Origin: Pisolithus tinctorius
Taxonomy: Eukaryota; Basidiomycota; Agaricomycetes; Boletales; Pisolithaceae
Length of the DNA: 64,000 bases
Direction of reading: 5' to 3'
Assembly: GCA_024663395.1 (NCBI GenBank)
Contig: JANFAH010000034.1
Location: 186,001 to 250,000 of the forward strand
The translations under genes were made by a program, and so were the position numbers. This document shows, in pieces, positions 46,525 to 57,135 of this stretch. The notes beneath the pieces were generated by a model. That model was given only the letters and a program-made list of their open reading frames with translations, did not search any database and was not told the origin of the DNA. Position 1 is the stretch's first letter. Each line of letters opens with the position of its first letter.

Positions 46525-47720
46525 TTAGACTTGGGACCCAGCAGAACTGGCACTGGTCTGGTCACCTGACTCAGACTGGGACCGGCTTTCCTCCTCTTCC
46601 TCCTTCAGCCCCTCCAGCTCTTCATCAAGCCCCTCAATGTCCTTGTCCTCTTCATCGGTGGTATCTTGGTCTGAAGGCATGTCTGGCGCTAGGAATTCGA
46701 AGTGCTCTTTGATGTACATTTCATAGGACTGGGAGAACCAGTAGAAATTCCTCGAGGCCTCCCACTGGGCCACTGTCAGGCTGACTACATTGTCAGCCAC
46801 ACACTCCACTGCCTTAATCAGGTGCTCCATCTGGTCACTGGTGACAGGACTGGCCCTGGCCTTGGCACTGGTCTTCTTTGTTGAAGGGCCCTCCTCCATG
46901 TCATCCTCCTTGTCACCTGCACCCTCGAGTACCTTAGCAGATGGGTGCCATGACCTCTTCTTCTTCTCACTGGTATGTGGGGACATCACATTGGCCTTCC
47001 TCTTCCCCTTGTCTATGACCAGATTGGCACCTGTACCAGTCTCACCTTCAACCAGCCACTGGCAGTGCTCTTTGAGCTTGTTGCACTGGTTGCATGCCAG
47101 GCACTTCTGCTTGCTGTCAGTGTTGTGAAGGCAGGTGGTGTTTGTCCAGGCACAGCGAAGACAGCTGGTAGAAATGTTGATCAGGAAACACTGGTAATAA
47201 TCATAACAACACTCACTGAGGATTCATCACCTTGACATTTGACCCAGCCCCAGTTGAGCTACCCACCAGGGCATCTGCCCACCAACTCTCAGCCACCTTC
47301 TGGGCTTCTGCAGCCTTGTGCACAGCCTCTACTTGCTCCACCTCTGCCTCTGTGTGTGCCCTTTCTTCTTTGAGCCAGGCTTGCTCCTGCCTCTCAGCCT
47401 CCAACTGGGCTTCTTCAGCCAGCCAGGCTTCCTCCTGTGCCTTTGCCTTGCACCTCTTGTGCTCAGCCAACTTGCCCTGGATTGCTTGGTCGTCATCATT
47501 GCTGCCCACTTGCAGCTCTTCACTTGTTGCCTGGGTCAGGTCAGGCAGTAGGTCTTGGTCATAGGGTGTTCTGGACCAGTGAATAGATATGTCAAAGTGA
47601 GGAACCAAACCTGGGGTGGACTGGTCTTAAGTCCACCAGTTTTCAAGGTCAGACACAAAAATTTCATTCTCAGCATTGTCCTCATTGGAGCCTCATGGGC
47701 TTGGCTCCAAGAGGGGGATA
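46525..47720 (-). pseudogene. Antisense extra gene of element F (coiled coil plus Cys cluster), copy 2
   Basis: Placed like copies 1 and 3: opposite to pol, between the chromodomain and the 3' LTR. From the right: an acidic leader (EDNAENEIFVSDLENWW, then a stop), a coiled coil (AEEAQLEAERQEQAWLKEE), an intron with donor GTGAGTG and an acceptor ending CTACCAG, then the cysteine cluster CLRC, TTC, KCLACNQCNKLKEHCQW. A longer C-terminal region follows with Lys-rich (KGKRKANVMSPH) and acidic (LEGLKEEEEESRSQSESG) parts. It shares layout, not close sequence, with copies 1 and 3. Few stops, so better preserved. Confidence 0.6.
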
Positions 47721-47721
47721 C

Positions 47722-48307
47722 TGTCATGACCATGCCCAGACCACCCTAGACTGGCTCTACCCTGGTCTTGACTGGCATCATCCAACCCTTGCCCTGGTCC
47801 TGGCCTTAACCCTTTGACCTAGAAACATGTTAGCTTGCAAGGCACTGAAAGGCAGTGCCCAGTCAAGTTGTCCCCTCAGTTAGTACCAGGCTGGTGTAAC
47901 ACCCAGCCCAGCCACATGTCCTGCCCTGGTTCCTGGTAATCCCTTGTTCATAGTCTTTGCTTGATAATATTCTTTGTAACACTGCTTACCAATATGTTTA
48001 CCAATCATTGCTGTACCAGCACAGACCAGTCTCTGGTGCTATGTTACACTTAGGTTACTTCTAGTATTTAAGCTGTAGGATAATCTGTTTTAGCAGCAGT
48101 CTGAAATCAACTTAGTCACATCTTAACCTGGTCCCCCCTGATCCCTGTCTTCTGTCTCTCAACCAGACTATGGCCCATGCAAGGGAATAGTGCTGTGCCC
48201 TCAGTTGCCAAGTCCAACAGTCCAAACTCTCTAGTATCTCATATTACCTTCTGATCCCTGACCAGATTCTGGATTGGCCTTGGACTGGTGAAGACCTGGA
48301 CTTAACA
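47722..48307 (+). repeat. Element F 3' LTR
   Basis: 586 bp, starts TGTCATGACC and ends TTAACA; preceded by the purine tract AAGAGGGGG. Homologous in parts to the solo LTR at 35,323. CpG-poor: where the solo LTR has CACGCAAGG, AGCGCTG and GTCGCTAAG, this has CATGCAAGG, AGTGCTG and GTTGCCAAG. Confidence 0.88.
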
Positions 48308-49290
48308 TGCCAGAAGATCCCCTTGTAGCTCTTGCTAGAGCTGTCCATGTGCTTGCATGGTCTAGTTTACACACTAGAGACTCTGCTCCAAAAACCAAGG
48401 TCCATGAGCCTGACACCTTCGACAGCTCCAATCCAAAGAAACTCTGCAAGTTCCTCATTCAATGCGAGCTGAACTTTCAAGACCACCCCCATGCATTCTG
48501 CTCCAACAGAGCAAAGGTAACCTTCACTCAGTCCTACTTGAAGGGAATGGCCCTGGCTTGGTTTGTGCCAGATCTGCTAAACCCCAATGGCTATGACTGC
48601 CTGCTCTGGATGGACAACTATCACAAGTTCTTGCATGAACTCATAACCAATTTTGATCTGCATGACACCATAGCTGTCACTGTCCAACAACTTGAGAACC
48701 TTACTATGAAGGATGGTTTTTGGATTACCAAATTTGTTGTGGAGTTCAACTGTTGGGCTTCACAGGTCAAAGACTATGGTGTCAGTGCACTCTGACACCA
48801 CTTCTATAGTGGACTTCCAGACTGCATCAAGGATGAGATTGCTTGTGTTGGAAAACCATCTACCCTCACACAATTCTGTGAACTTGCCCAGACCATCGAT
48901 GCATGCTACTGGGAGTGTAAAGCAGAGATCTCATGCACCACCAAGTCTGCCACTGATAAGTCACAGTCCTCCAACTGCAACAACAAGTCTAAGTCATCAT
49001 CCTGTGCCTCTGCTCCAAAGTCCAATGCCAAGGGCAAGGGCAAACAGAAAGATCCACCCAAGTCTGATGCATTGAAGTCCAACATTGCCCACCTACTGGG
49101 TAAGGATGGCAAGCTCACCTCTGCTGAATGCCAGTGTAGGATGAAAAACAACCTCTGCTTCTTCTGTGGTGAGGCTGGCCACTCCACCAAGGACTGTCCC
49201 AAGTCAACCTCTCATGCAGCCAAAGCCTGTGCTGCTATGGCTGAAGCTCCACCTGCTCCACCTGTGGAGAAGGCTGAGCCAAAAAATTAG
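48308..49290 (+). pseudogene. Element B gag, main part
   Basis: Gag resumes (EDPLVALARAVHVL, CELNFQDHPHAFCSNRAKV) and runs to the zinc knuckle CFFCGEAGHSTKDC. A stop interrupts at about 48,794. The ATG at 48,307 is created by the junction of the F LTR with the target site, so it is not a natural start. Confidence 0.85.
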
Positions 49291-49316
49291 TCTGCTCCTC
49301 CAGGGAGTCCACACAG

Positions 49317-50160
49317 CCTGGAGGAAGCATTGACCCCAACTATGTGCAACTGGACATCTGACTCAATGTGTCTGCTCTCTCTAGTCCCAATTCCTTACTT
49401 CTGTCTGTAACTCTTCTTGGTTATTCTGTTGATACTGTTTCTGCATTGATCAATTCTGGCTCTTCTCATTGTTTTGTAGACCCATCCATAGTCAAAAAAT
49501 ATTCTATTCCTGTTTCCTCTGTTTCTCTTCCAATTCCACTCCACTTGTTTGATGGTAGTACAAATGCTGTCATTTCCCAAGAGGTAAATCTTTCCCTCCA
49601 CTTTCCTTCCAGTGATGTCAGTTCCACTTCATTTTATGTTACTCCATTGGATTCTGCTTGTTTGCTGGTATTAGGACACAACTGGCTCACCCGCTTCAAT
49701 CCATTGATTGACTGGGTACTGGGCAGTATATTGTTTAAACCACTGCTACAGGGAATGCTGACACCCCAGGTGCCTTTGTCACCCTCTGCTGCAACCTCTG
49801 CTCTGGATCTGACACCCTCCACTCTGACTGCAGCTCTGACTGCATCTCTGACCAACTCACCACACTCTGCTCCACTCATCTCACTCATCAATGCTGCCAC
49901 ATATGTCAGAGCCTGTGCTCTCCCTGGCTCTAGGCAGTTCTGCTTACAGCTCTCTGCTGATGATGTAAAGCTTCATGCATCCTCCACTTCCTCTCCATCT
50001 CCTGACCTCTCCTTGGTCCCTCCTGAGTATCATGAGTTTGCTGACATCTTTAGCAAAGCACAGGGCTACTGAACTTCTGCCACACTGCTCATTCAATCTC
50101 AAGATTGACCTTGAGGAAGGGGCCTCTCTGCCCATTGGCATGATCTACTCTCTGTCTCTG
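49317..50160 (+). pseudogene. Element B protease and start of reverse transcriptase
   Basis: Protease region ALINSGSSHCFVD again has Asn in place of the catalytic Asp. The frame continues to SLVPPEYHEFADIFSK and shifts near KHRATELLPH. It is cut at GMIYSLSL by element D; the RT sequence resumes at about 51,990. Confidence 0.85.
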
Positions 50161-51989
50161 CTGTGAGTCAAAGTGTGGAAAGGTGGTATAAACCAAACAC
50201 ATCCAACACAAAAGACAAATAAGAGTGAGTGGTGGTTTGCCTCTGCAGAACCTGGAGTGCAGAAAAACCTAAATGTGGGGGGGGGACTTCAAGTAGAGGT
50301 GCTCCTGGCACAAGTCATTGACAAGTTATGCAGGAGAGGATGAATGAATGCTGATTGAGAAGGGGATGCTGCACAGAGCAGGGGTGTTCAGCCAAAAGGA
50401 CTCCTAGCACAAGTCAACATCAAGTTATGCAGGAGTAGTGTGATGACTAAGCAAAGGCTGCTGACTAAGCATGGGGTGGACTGCAGATGATGAAGGATGG
50501 CAGATAGACTCTTCTGAATGAGCCTCAACTACCAAGTATACAAATGATGGCGGATAGACCCCTTTGTGGAGCCTCAACTGTCAATGATGAGTTATGCTGG
50601 GAAGAACTGAACTGACTGACTGAATGCTTCTTGATTGCTTCTTGGGTAGCTAAGTACAGGGGGGTTTATATACTGTGGGGGGAGCACAGCTTGTGACAAA
50701 CAAGGCACAAATGCTTGGTAAGTAATGAGTAAGGGCTAAGTAATCATGATGAGTAAGCAAGAAATGGAAAGTAAGCAAGCATGGAAGCACTGGTAAGTAT
50801 TGGAAATAAATGAGTCAAGGACAGTCAAAACATCACAGTATGAGTCAAATAGAGTCAGAAACTGGGTAAGCACACTGATATCACATTAGGGGGTGGTGAT
50901 GCAAGTCAGATCTTGGCAGAGACATCACTGCACCAACAGATTGGATGACAGATGGACAGTGTTTCCAGATGGGGAAGTATTAATTCCAGAGATGGATGGC
51001 ATGAGTCAGGTGTCAAAGGGCTAGGGTGTTGGGGGTCTGATGGAGTAATGGGAGCATAGGTGATTGTGTCCCCCACCCATTCATCCTCTCAGTGAGGTCA
51101 ATAAATACTTCATGAATGGGGCTCTGATGGAGGAGAGGGAGAAGGGGGGATGTCCTCTGCTGGGTCTTGCAGTAAAATGGCAAGATGCATGTCATACTTG
51201 TCATGGATGTGATCAGGGAGGCTGGAGAACAGTAGATTATACTGCAGCTGTCACAATGTGGGAAGAATGATGGATGAGATTGGAATAAAGATGGAGCAGG
51301 GAGCAGGGAGGAAGGATCTGTATGCTTCATCAAGAGGGGAGACCAAAACAACCACATAAGACCTTTGTAACTAAGTGACAGACCTGAGGTGACCAAAGAA
51401 TGTCCTTCTGGAAGTCATACTGACAAGGAGAACATGCTGACCAAGCTGCATGGGATGGGATGGGGCTGACAATGATGGAATGAACCAGGGGGCTTCAGGA
51501 TGGAAGCTGGTGGGAACACCTGGCAGATATATGTAGCCATTGTCTCTGGCATACAAGACAAGTGAGATGATTGATGAAGAGGCAGCCATGATTGATGGAC
51601 TTAGCAAAATGAGCATCTGATGGTTGGAGTGCTGTAGAAATGCATAGGGTGTGAGGATCCTCTCCAAATTTGGAAGGCAGGATGACATGGCTGAGCACTT
51701 TAAGCGAGTGTGAGAATGGAGTCGATATATTTGGAAATGGTGGAGATATGATGAAAACCAGAATGCCATACACAGGTGCTAAAAACTTTTAATGTGTGCT
51801 TAACTTGCTTCCTCTTTTTTCTTTAGCACTGACAACTCATTCTTGTGCAAAGGATGAATGCTCACGTCCAGCAGTCCTTCTACACATGAGGGCTTTAGTC
51901 TTCATATGCATGGCATGGGCATGCAACTCATCAATGAGTTAGGCAGAGTCAGCTGTAACCATGTCCACAACACCTTTGGTGTGTGACAC
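50161..51989. mobile_element. Element D, inserted in the reverse transcriptase gene of B
   Basis: Starts TGTGAGTCAAAGTGTGG and ends GGTGTGTGACA. The left 0.7 kb matches 59,611 onward. The right 70-80 bp match 44,356-44,433. A minus-strand piece (HDKYDMHLAILLQDPAED) has a counterpart at 60,600-60,720 (HDKYDAHLASLLQDTAED), suggesting a gene of the element. The left part ending CACATTAGGGGG may be an LTR. No RT or integrase is recognised, and I could not fix a clean target duplication. Confidence 0.6.
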
Positions 51990-53062
51990 TACCAGAGCTT
52001 GAAGCTCGCCACACCTTCATTGATGAGCATCTTGGCTATGGCTTCATCAAGCAGTCCACCTCTGCTCACAGTGCCCCCTGTCCTCTTTGTAGAAAAGAAG
52101 GATGGTTCACTCTGCCTCTGCATAGACTACCAAGGACTCAATAAAATCACAAAAAAAGATTGCTATCTGCTGCCACTCATCTCTGACTTGCTTGACTCTC
52201 TGAGCTGTGTGAAAGTCTACACCAAGATTGACCTCCACCATGCCTATCATCTGGTCTGCATCACAGACAGAGATGAATGGAAAACAGCTGTCTGCACTCG
52301 TTATGGTTCTTACAAGTGGTGGGTAATGCCCTTTGGTCTGACTAATGTGCCTGTGGCTTTCCAGTGATTCATTAATAGCATCTTTGCAGACATGCTTGAT
52401 GTCTGCATCATGGTATACCTTGATGACATTTTAGTTTATTTGCAAGATGTGGAGTTGCACTATGATCACATAAAAGAGGTACTCTGCCACCTTCAAAAGC
52501 ATGGTCTCTATGCCAAGCCAGAGAAGTGCAAGTTCCACTCCAACTCTGTTGAGTACCTCAGCTGCATCCTCTCTCCCTCTGGTCTCACCATGTCCACTGA
52601 GAAGGTTCAGGCAGTCTGTGACTGGCCTGAGCTGTGGAAGGTGCAAGACATCCAGTCCTTCCTTGGCTTTGCAAATTTCTATAGATGACTCATTAATAAC
52701 TACTCCAACATTGTTGTTCCACTCACTTGCCTCACACAAAAGGGCACTCCTTGGAGCTTCTCCAAGGAGTGCCACTCTGCCTTCCTCCACCTGAAGGATG
52801 CCTTCAGCTCTGCTCCTATCCTCACTCATTGGGTTCCTGATGCTCCACTTACAGTTGAAACTGATGCCTCTGACTATGCCATTGCTGGTATTTTGTCACT
52901 CACCTGCTCTGACAGTGAACTCTGCCCAGTTGCTTTCTACTCCCACACCATGACTGTGCTAGAACTCAACTATGATACCCATGACAAGGAGCTGTTGGCT
53001 ATCTTTGAGGCCTTCCACCACTGGCAGCATTACCTAGAAGGCTCCACCTTACCTGTTGACAT
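51990..53062 (+). pseudogene. Element B reverse transcriptase and RNase H, continued
   Basis: RT shows [35 protein letters not shown] (then a stop) and an intact active-site box VYLDDILVYLQ. RNase H continues to LPVDIV at 53,062, where the LTR of element C starts. Integrase of B is lost. Confidence 0.85.
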
Positions 53063-53795
53063 TGTCAAGTCTGGGCCTACTCCAACCAACTCCAATGCTA
53101 TATAAGGTCTAGAGAAGGGTTCAGAAGCAAGTCCAACACAAGGAAGCAGAACTCCAACTAGCAGAGTGTTGGCAGGAACAAAGTCTGCCAGGACAAAGGC
53201 AGAGCAGAGTGAGGGTGTCGGGTTTAGCTTGTGCACTACCCCCTTGCATGATCTCAGCCCTCGTATTTCAGAGGGAGAGTACAGATGCAGAGTCAGAGGT
53301 AACTCCAATGGACAGAGGTCAGAGACAGAAGGAGTAGGAACTAAGTTGATATTCGTACTGAGGAATGGCAGAGTATGGTACATGCTTTTATACTACTATG
53401 GAGGTACAGTAACCAGAATTGGAACTGACATAGAAGACCCAGAAATTTTCAAGTAAAACTTCCTAGGCAATGAATGAAGGGTAGATGGAGGACATACAAA
53501 CAGGTAACATAGAACATCCAGAAAAGGAAACAGTCCAGGCACCAGACCATGCGGTGCATGCACTGTGGAGTACCTGACTGCACACTGTCAGGGAGAAGTC
53601 TGAAGGTAGTCACATGGCTCCTCAGAGAGCAGTCCATGCAGTCTGGCTGAAGAGCAGTACAGGTCTGACAGCAGTTGGAGTGGAGATGGTTTGTAAATGA
53701 TAGAAGGTGGGCAGAGTTGGCACAGAGTGAGTGAATGACTGGCAGAAAATGATGTGGAGTGAGTGAGGACTTAGAGTGAACACATGGTTATGACA
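53063..53795 (-). repeat. Element C 3' LTR
   Basis: 733 bp, TGTCAAGTCTGGGCC to TATGACA, closely related to the LTRs of A. In the minus sense a G-run purine tract lies next to it. Confidence 0.9.
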
Positions 53796-53989
53796 GTGCC
53801 CCCCCCCCTAGGGCCTGAACCCCTGAAGGCCACATGTACGGGATGAGATCAACATGATTTGATCATTTGAAATTATTTTGATGCCTCAAGGATAATGGCT
53901 TTAGCCATGGCAGAGCTCTGTCAGAGTTTGAAGTACTGCTTAAAAACATGTGTTAGGGCACTGAACTTTCATCCTTTCCTCCCATCATT

Positions 53990-55201
53990 ATGTCTTCCCA
54001 GCACCAGAGCAAAACCCCCCAACCAACCCCTGGTCACATCTGTGACTATTCCCAAGTTGCAGATGAAGGGTTGGCTGTCCTGACTGACGACTCCACTGAC
54101 ACCAAGCAAGAGAAGTCCGCAGAGAAGGTGCGCCAATGAGAGGAGGCTGAGTGGAGGGAGAGAGAGTGCAAGGTAGAGTGCAAGGCCAAGTGTGAGGAGG
54201 CCAAGAGGTGGAAGGTGGAGGAAGAGAGACTGGAGGCAGAGCAGAGGAAGAGAGCAGAGGAGGAAGAGGAGGCTTGAAGGAAGAAGGCAGCAGAGGAGGA
54301 GGCAGAGAGGCAGAGGCAGAGGGCCCAGGCAAGGCAGGATGAGGCCACCCAAAGGTGACTGGTGGAGCACTGTGAGTCAGGCAGAGCTGACTTGCAGTTT
54401 TGTTTCCTTAGACTATGCAGCACAGTGTATGATGTCAACACCACCCAGAAGGTCCCTGGGACCTCTGTGGTGGTCACCACAACCAGGTGGCCCCCCTGCA
54501 CTCGCTGTGTAGTGAGCCTGACTGTGGGGCAGTGTGAGCCAGGACAAGGCAAGACCAGGGCCTGCATGCCCTGTCACAAGAAGAAAAAGGTATGTAGTTG
54601 GATGAGGGATGATGCAGTGGCAGGGCCATCGTGGAAGAGAGCAGGGACAGGGAGCTCATGAGGGGAGAAGAAGAAGGTACTGTGAGGGAAGGGGAAGGAG
54701 AGAGCGACAGAGACAGAAGAGGTGGATGACAAGCGGGAGGCTGGCAGAGAGGAAGATGAACCAGTGACCCCACTTGAGGGTCCCTCAGGTGTGAGAGTCC
54801 ACACATGGTGGGTGGAGTGGGAGCAGGAGTGGCAGCTGCAGGCCATGGAGAAGCAGGCTGAAGTGCATGAGACTGCTGTGCTGGCCTTCGAGAGGATGGC
54901 AGAGGCAGTGGAGCAGATGGCAGTGGCTGCAGAGCAGACAGCTGATGAGTGGGTGCTGTACTGCACCTGGGCAGAGTGGGCAGAGATGGGGAGGAGGGAG
55001 GACACATGAGAGGCCAGGATGGCTGAGCTTGAGCACACAGGCAGCAGTTGGAAGAGGCCTCAGTCAGAGGTGGTGGAGGACAAGAACAAGAGAGTGGATG
55101 AAGGTGCAGAGGGGGATAACAAGGAAGAGGAAGAAGTTGGAGGAGAGAAGGAAGGTGGAGAAGAACAGGAGGGTGGTGGAGAACAAGCAATGGAAGAGTA
55201 G
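53990..55201 (+). pseudogene. Antisense extra gene of element C, copy 3
   Basis: Same gene as copy 1, without the solo LTR. It reads MSSQHQSKTPQPTPGH, ICDYSQVADEGLAVLTDD, the coiled coil (EEERLEAEQRKRAEEEEEA), an intron from about 54,356 to 54,410, the cluster CTRC, QC, ACMPCHKKKKVCSW, and the C-terminal QAEVHETAVLAFERMAEAVE and EEEEVGGEKEGGEEQEGG. In-frame stops (RQ*EEAEW, EEEA*RKK, SS*GEKK, VL*GKG, EDT*EAR) are all TGA where Arg (CGA) is plausible. Length without stops is about 390 codons. It is the best copy for reconstructing the gene layout. Confidence 0.65.
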
Positions 55202-55481
55202 AGTAGTTTTATTTTGCTTTTCTTTTCTTTTGTTTTTGTCTTTTTGTTTTTAGTTTGCATTTTTGTACTACTACGAGATAGACTTGTGACTTTGTTTGTG
55301 ACTCTGAGAAGTGAAATGGATAAGCAGAGAAAATTCTAAAGTACTTAAGGTAGTTCAGTAAGGGGCAGAGTTGGCCTGCAGAGGAAGGTTATGTGGGCAG
55401 AGTACTATGGCAGAGGTTGATATGGGCCAGGCTTGTGTGGATAGTGTTCATGGAAAGCAAAGACTATGTCAGAAGTGTGAT

Positions 55482-57135
55482 CTAGTTCAGTTGCTTACAG
55501 TAGACATGAAGGTACTGCTTGAGGGTCTGGTTCATTTGCTCAGTCTGGCCATCACCTTCTGGGTGGTAACCCAAAGTGAAGTGAAGACACATATCAAGGG
55601 CCTTTCCTAGAGAGCAGAAGAAGTGTGAGACAAACTCAGGACCTCTGTCAGAGGTGACATTAGCTGGCACTCCATGCTTGGAGAAGACATGGGTTAGGAA
55701 GAGCTTAGCAAGTTCAGCAGAGGTGACAGAGTCATGAGTGGGGATGAACACCACTTGTTTTGAGAGGTGGTCCACCACCACAAGGATGGCAGAGTAGTCA
55801 TCAGATTTGAGGAGATGTTCAATGAAATCCATGGAGATGGAGTTCCAAGGTCTCTCTGGGACAGGGAGTTGCTTCAGCAGACCATAGGGGTGGCAGCATG
55901 GAGTTTTGCTCAATCCACAGGCAGTGCAAGACCTGACATACTCCTTCACATTGGAGTGGAGGTTAGGCCACACACAGCCCCTGTGGACGAGTTCTAGGGT
56001 GCAGTTTTGCCCAAAATGGCCTGCCAGAGGATGGTCATGCTTGAACCGAAGCACTTGAAGGTGGAGGTCATCAATGTCAGGGACAAAGATGCGACCATCA
56101 AGGCAGAGTAGACTGTCAGAGTCCAGGGACCACCAAGGCTTAGTCAGAGTTGGAAGATGGCTGGCAGACACAGGATCGGATGGTAGGGCAGAGATGATGT
56201 CGGAGTGCAAGCACTCAACATCGAAGACCATAGTGGCATGGAGCATGGGTGCCATGAGGGTGGTGGTACAGAGGGATGACACAAGTTGCTCCTGTGTAAA
56301 CATAGGGTGGAGATTGTGAGGATTTACCTGTGTGTAGTCCCTATCCCCCCCCTTTTGGGTAGACATCCCAACATTGCATAAGTGCATCAGGTTTGGCTCC
56401 TAAGCAGCCAGGTCAGAAGCCGATGGAAAGGTTAAACTGTGAAAGGTACTCTGACCAGTGGGCCTGTCAACAAGTGAAGACCTTAGAGGTGGAGAAATAC
56501 TCAGGGTTTTTGTGGTCTGTCACCACATTGACAGGTAAGGCAGAACCTTCTAGGTAATGCTGCCAATGGCAGAAAGCCTCAAAGACAGCCAATAGCTCCT
56601 TATTGTGGGTATCATAGTTGAGTTCTGGTGCAGGCATGGTGCAGGAGTAGAAAGAAACTGGGTGGAGTTCACTGTCAGAGCAGGTGATTGACAAAATGCC
56701 AGCAATGGCATAGTTGGAGGCATCAATTTCAACTGTAAGCGGAGCATTAGGAACCCAGTGAGTGAGAACAGGAGCAGAGCTGAAGGCATCCTTCAGGCAG
56801 AGGAAAGTGGAGCAGCACTCCTTGGAAAAGTTCCGAGGAGCACCCTTTCACATGAGGCAAGTGAGTGGAATGACAATGTCAGAGTAGTTATTAATGAACC
56901 ATCTGTAGAAGTTTGTGAAACCAAGGAAGGATCGGATGTCTCACACCTTCCACAGCTCAGGCCAGTTGTGGACTGTCTGAACCTTCTCGGTGGACATGGT
57001 GAGACCGGAGGGAGAAAGGACATAGCTGAGGTACTTGATGGGGTTGGAGTGAAACTCGCACTTCTCTGGCTTGGCATAGAGACCATGCTTTCAAAGGCAG
57101 CAAAGTACCTCTTTTATGTGTTCATGATGTGACTC
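55482..57135 (-). pseudogene. Element C integrase (truncated) and RNase H/RT end
   Basis: Integrase zinc part and DDE core up to GQTEQMNQTLKQYLHVY are present. The rest, including the chromodomain, is deleted at a junction CAGTTG|CTTACAG. RNase H (ELNYDTHNKELLAVFEAF) follows at 56,467-56,694 and the RT thumb at 56,758-57,132, in broken frames. Confidence 0.8.

Larger units (their letters stand above)
44235..48307 (+). mobile_element. Element F: second Gypsy lineage inserted in gag of B
   Basis: Begins with a truncated 5' LTR (TGTCACAACCATGCCCAG, to about 44,355) and ends with a complete 3' LTR. Internal parts are a short piece shared with element D (about 44,356-44,433), RNase H/integrase/chromodomain, and the antisense extra gene. 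Target duplications are TGCTG and TGCCA. Both derive from TGCCG by single CpG transitions, and that ancestor restores the gag frame (GAG CTG CCG GAA). gag, protease and most of RT are missing. Confidence 0.8.

Noticed and set aside
48307..48330. ATG directly after the LTR at 48,307 as the natural gag start.
   Set aside because: Comparison with element A shows gag runs upstream; this ATG is made by the LTR end meeting the target site of element F.
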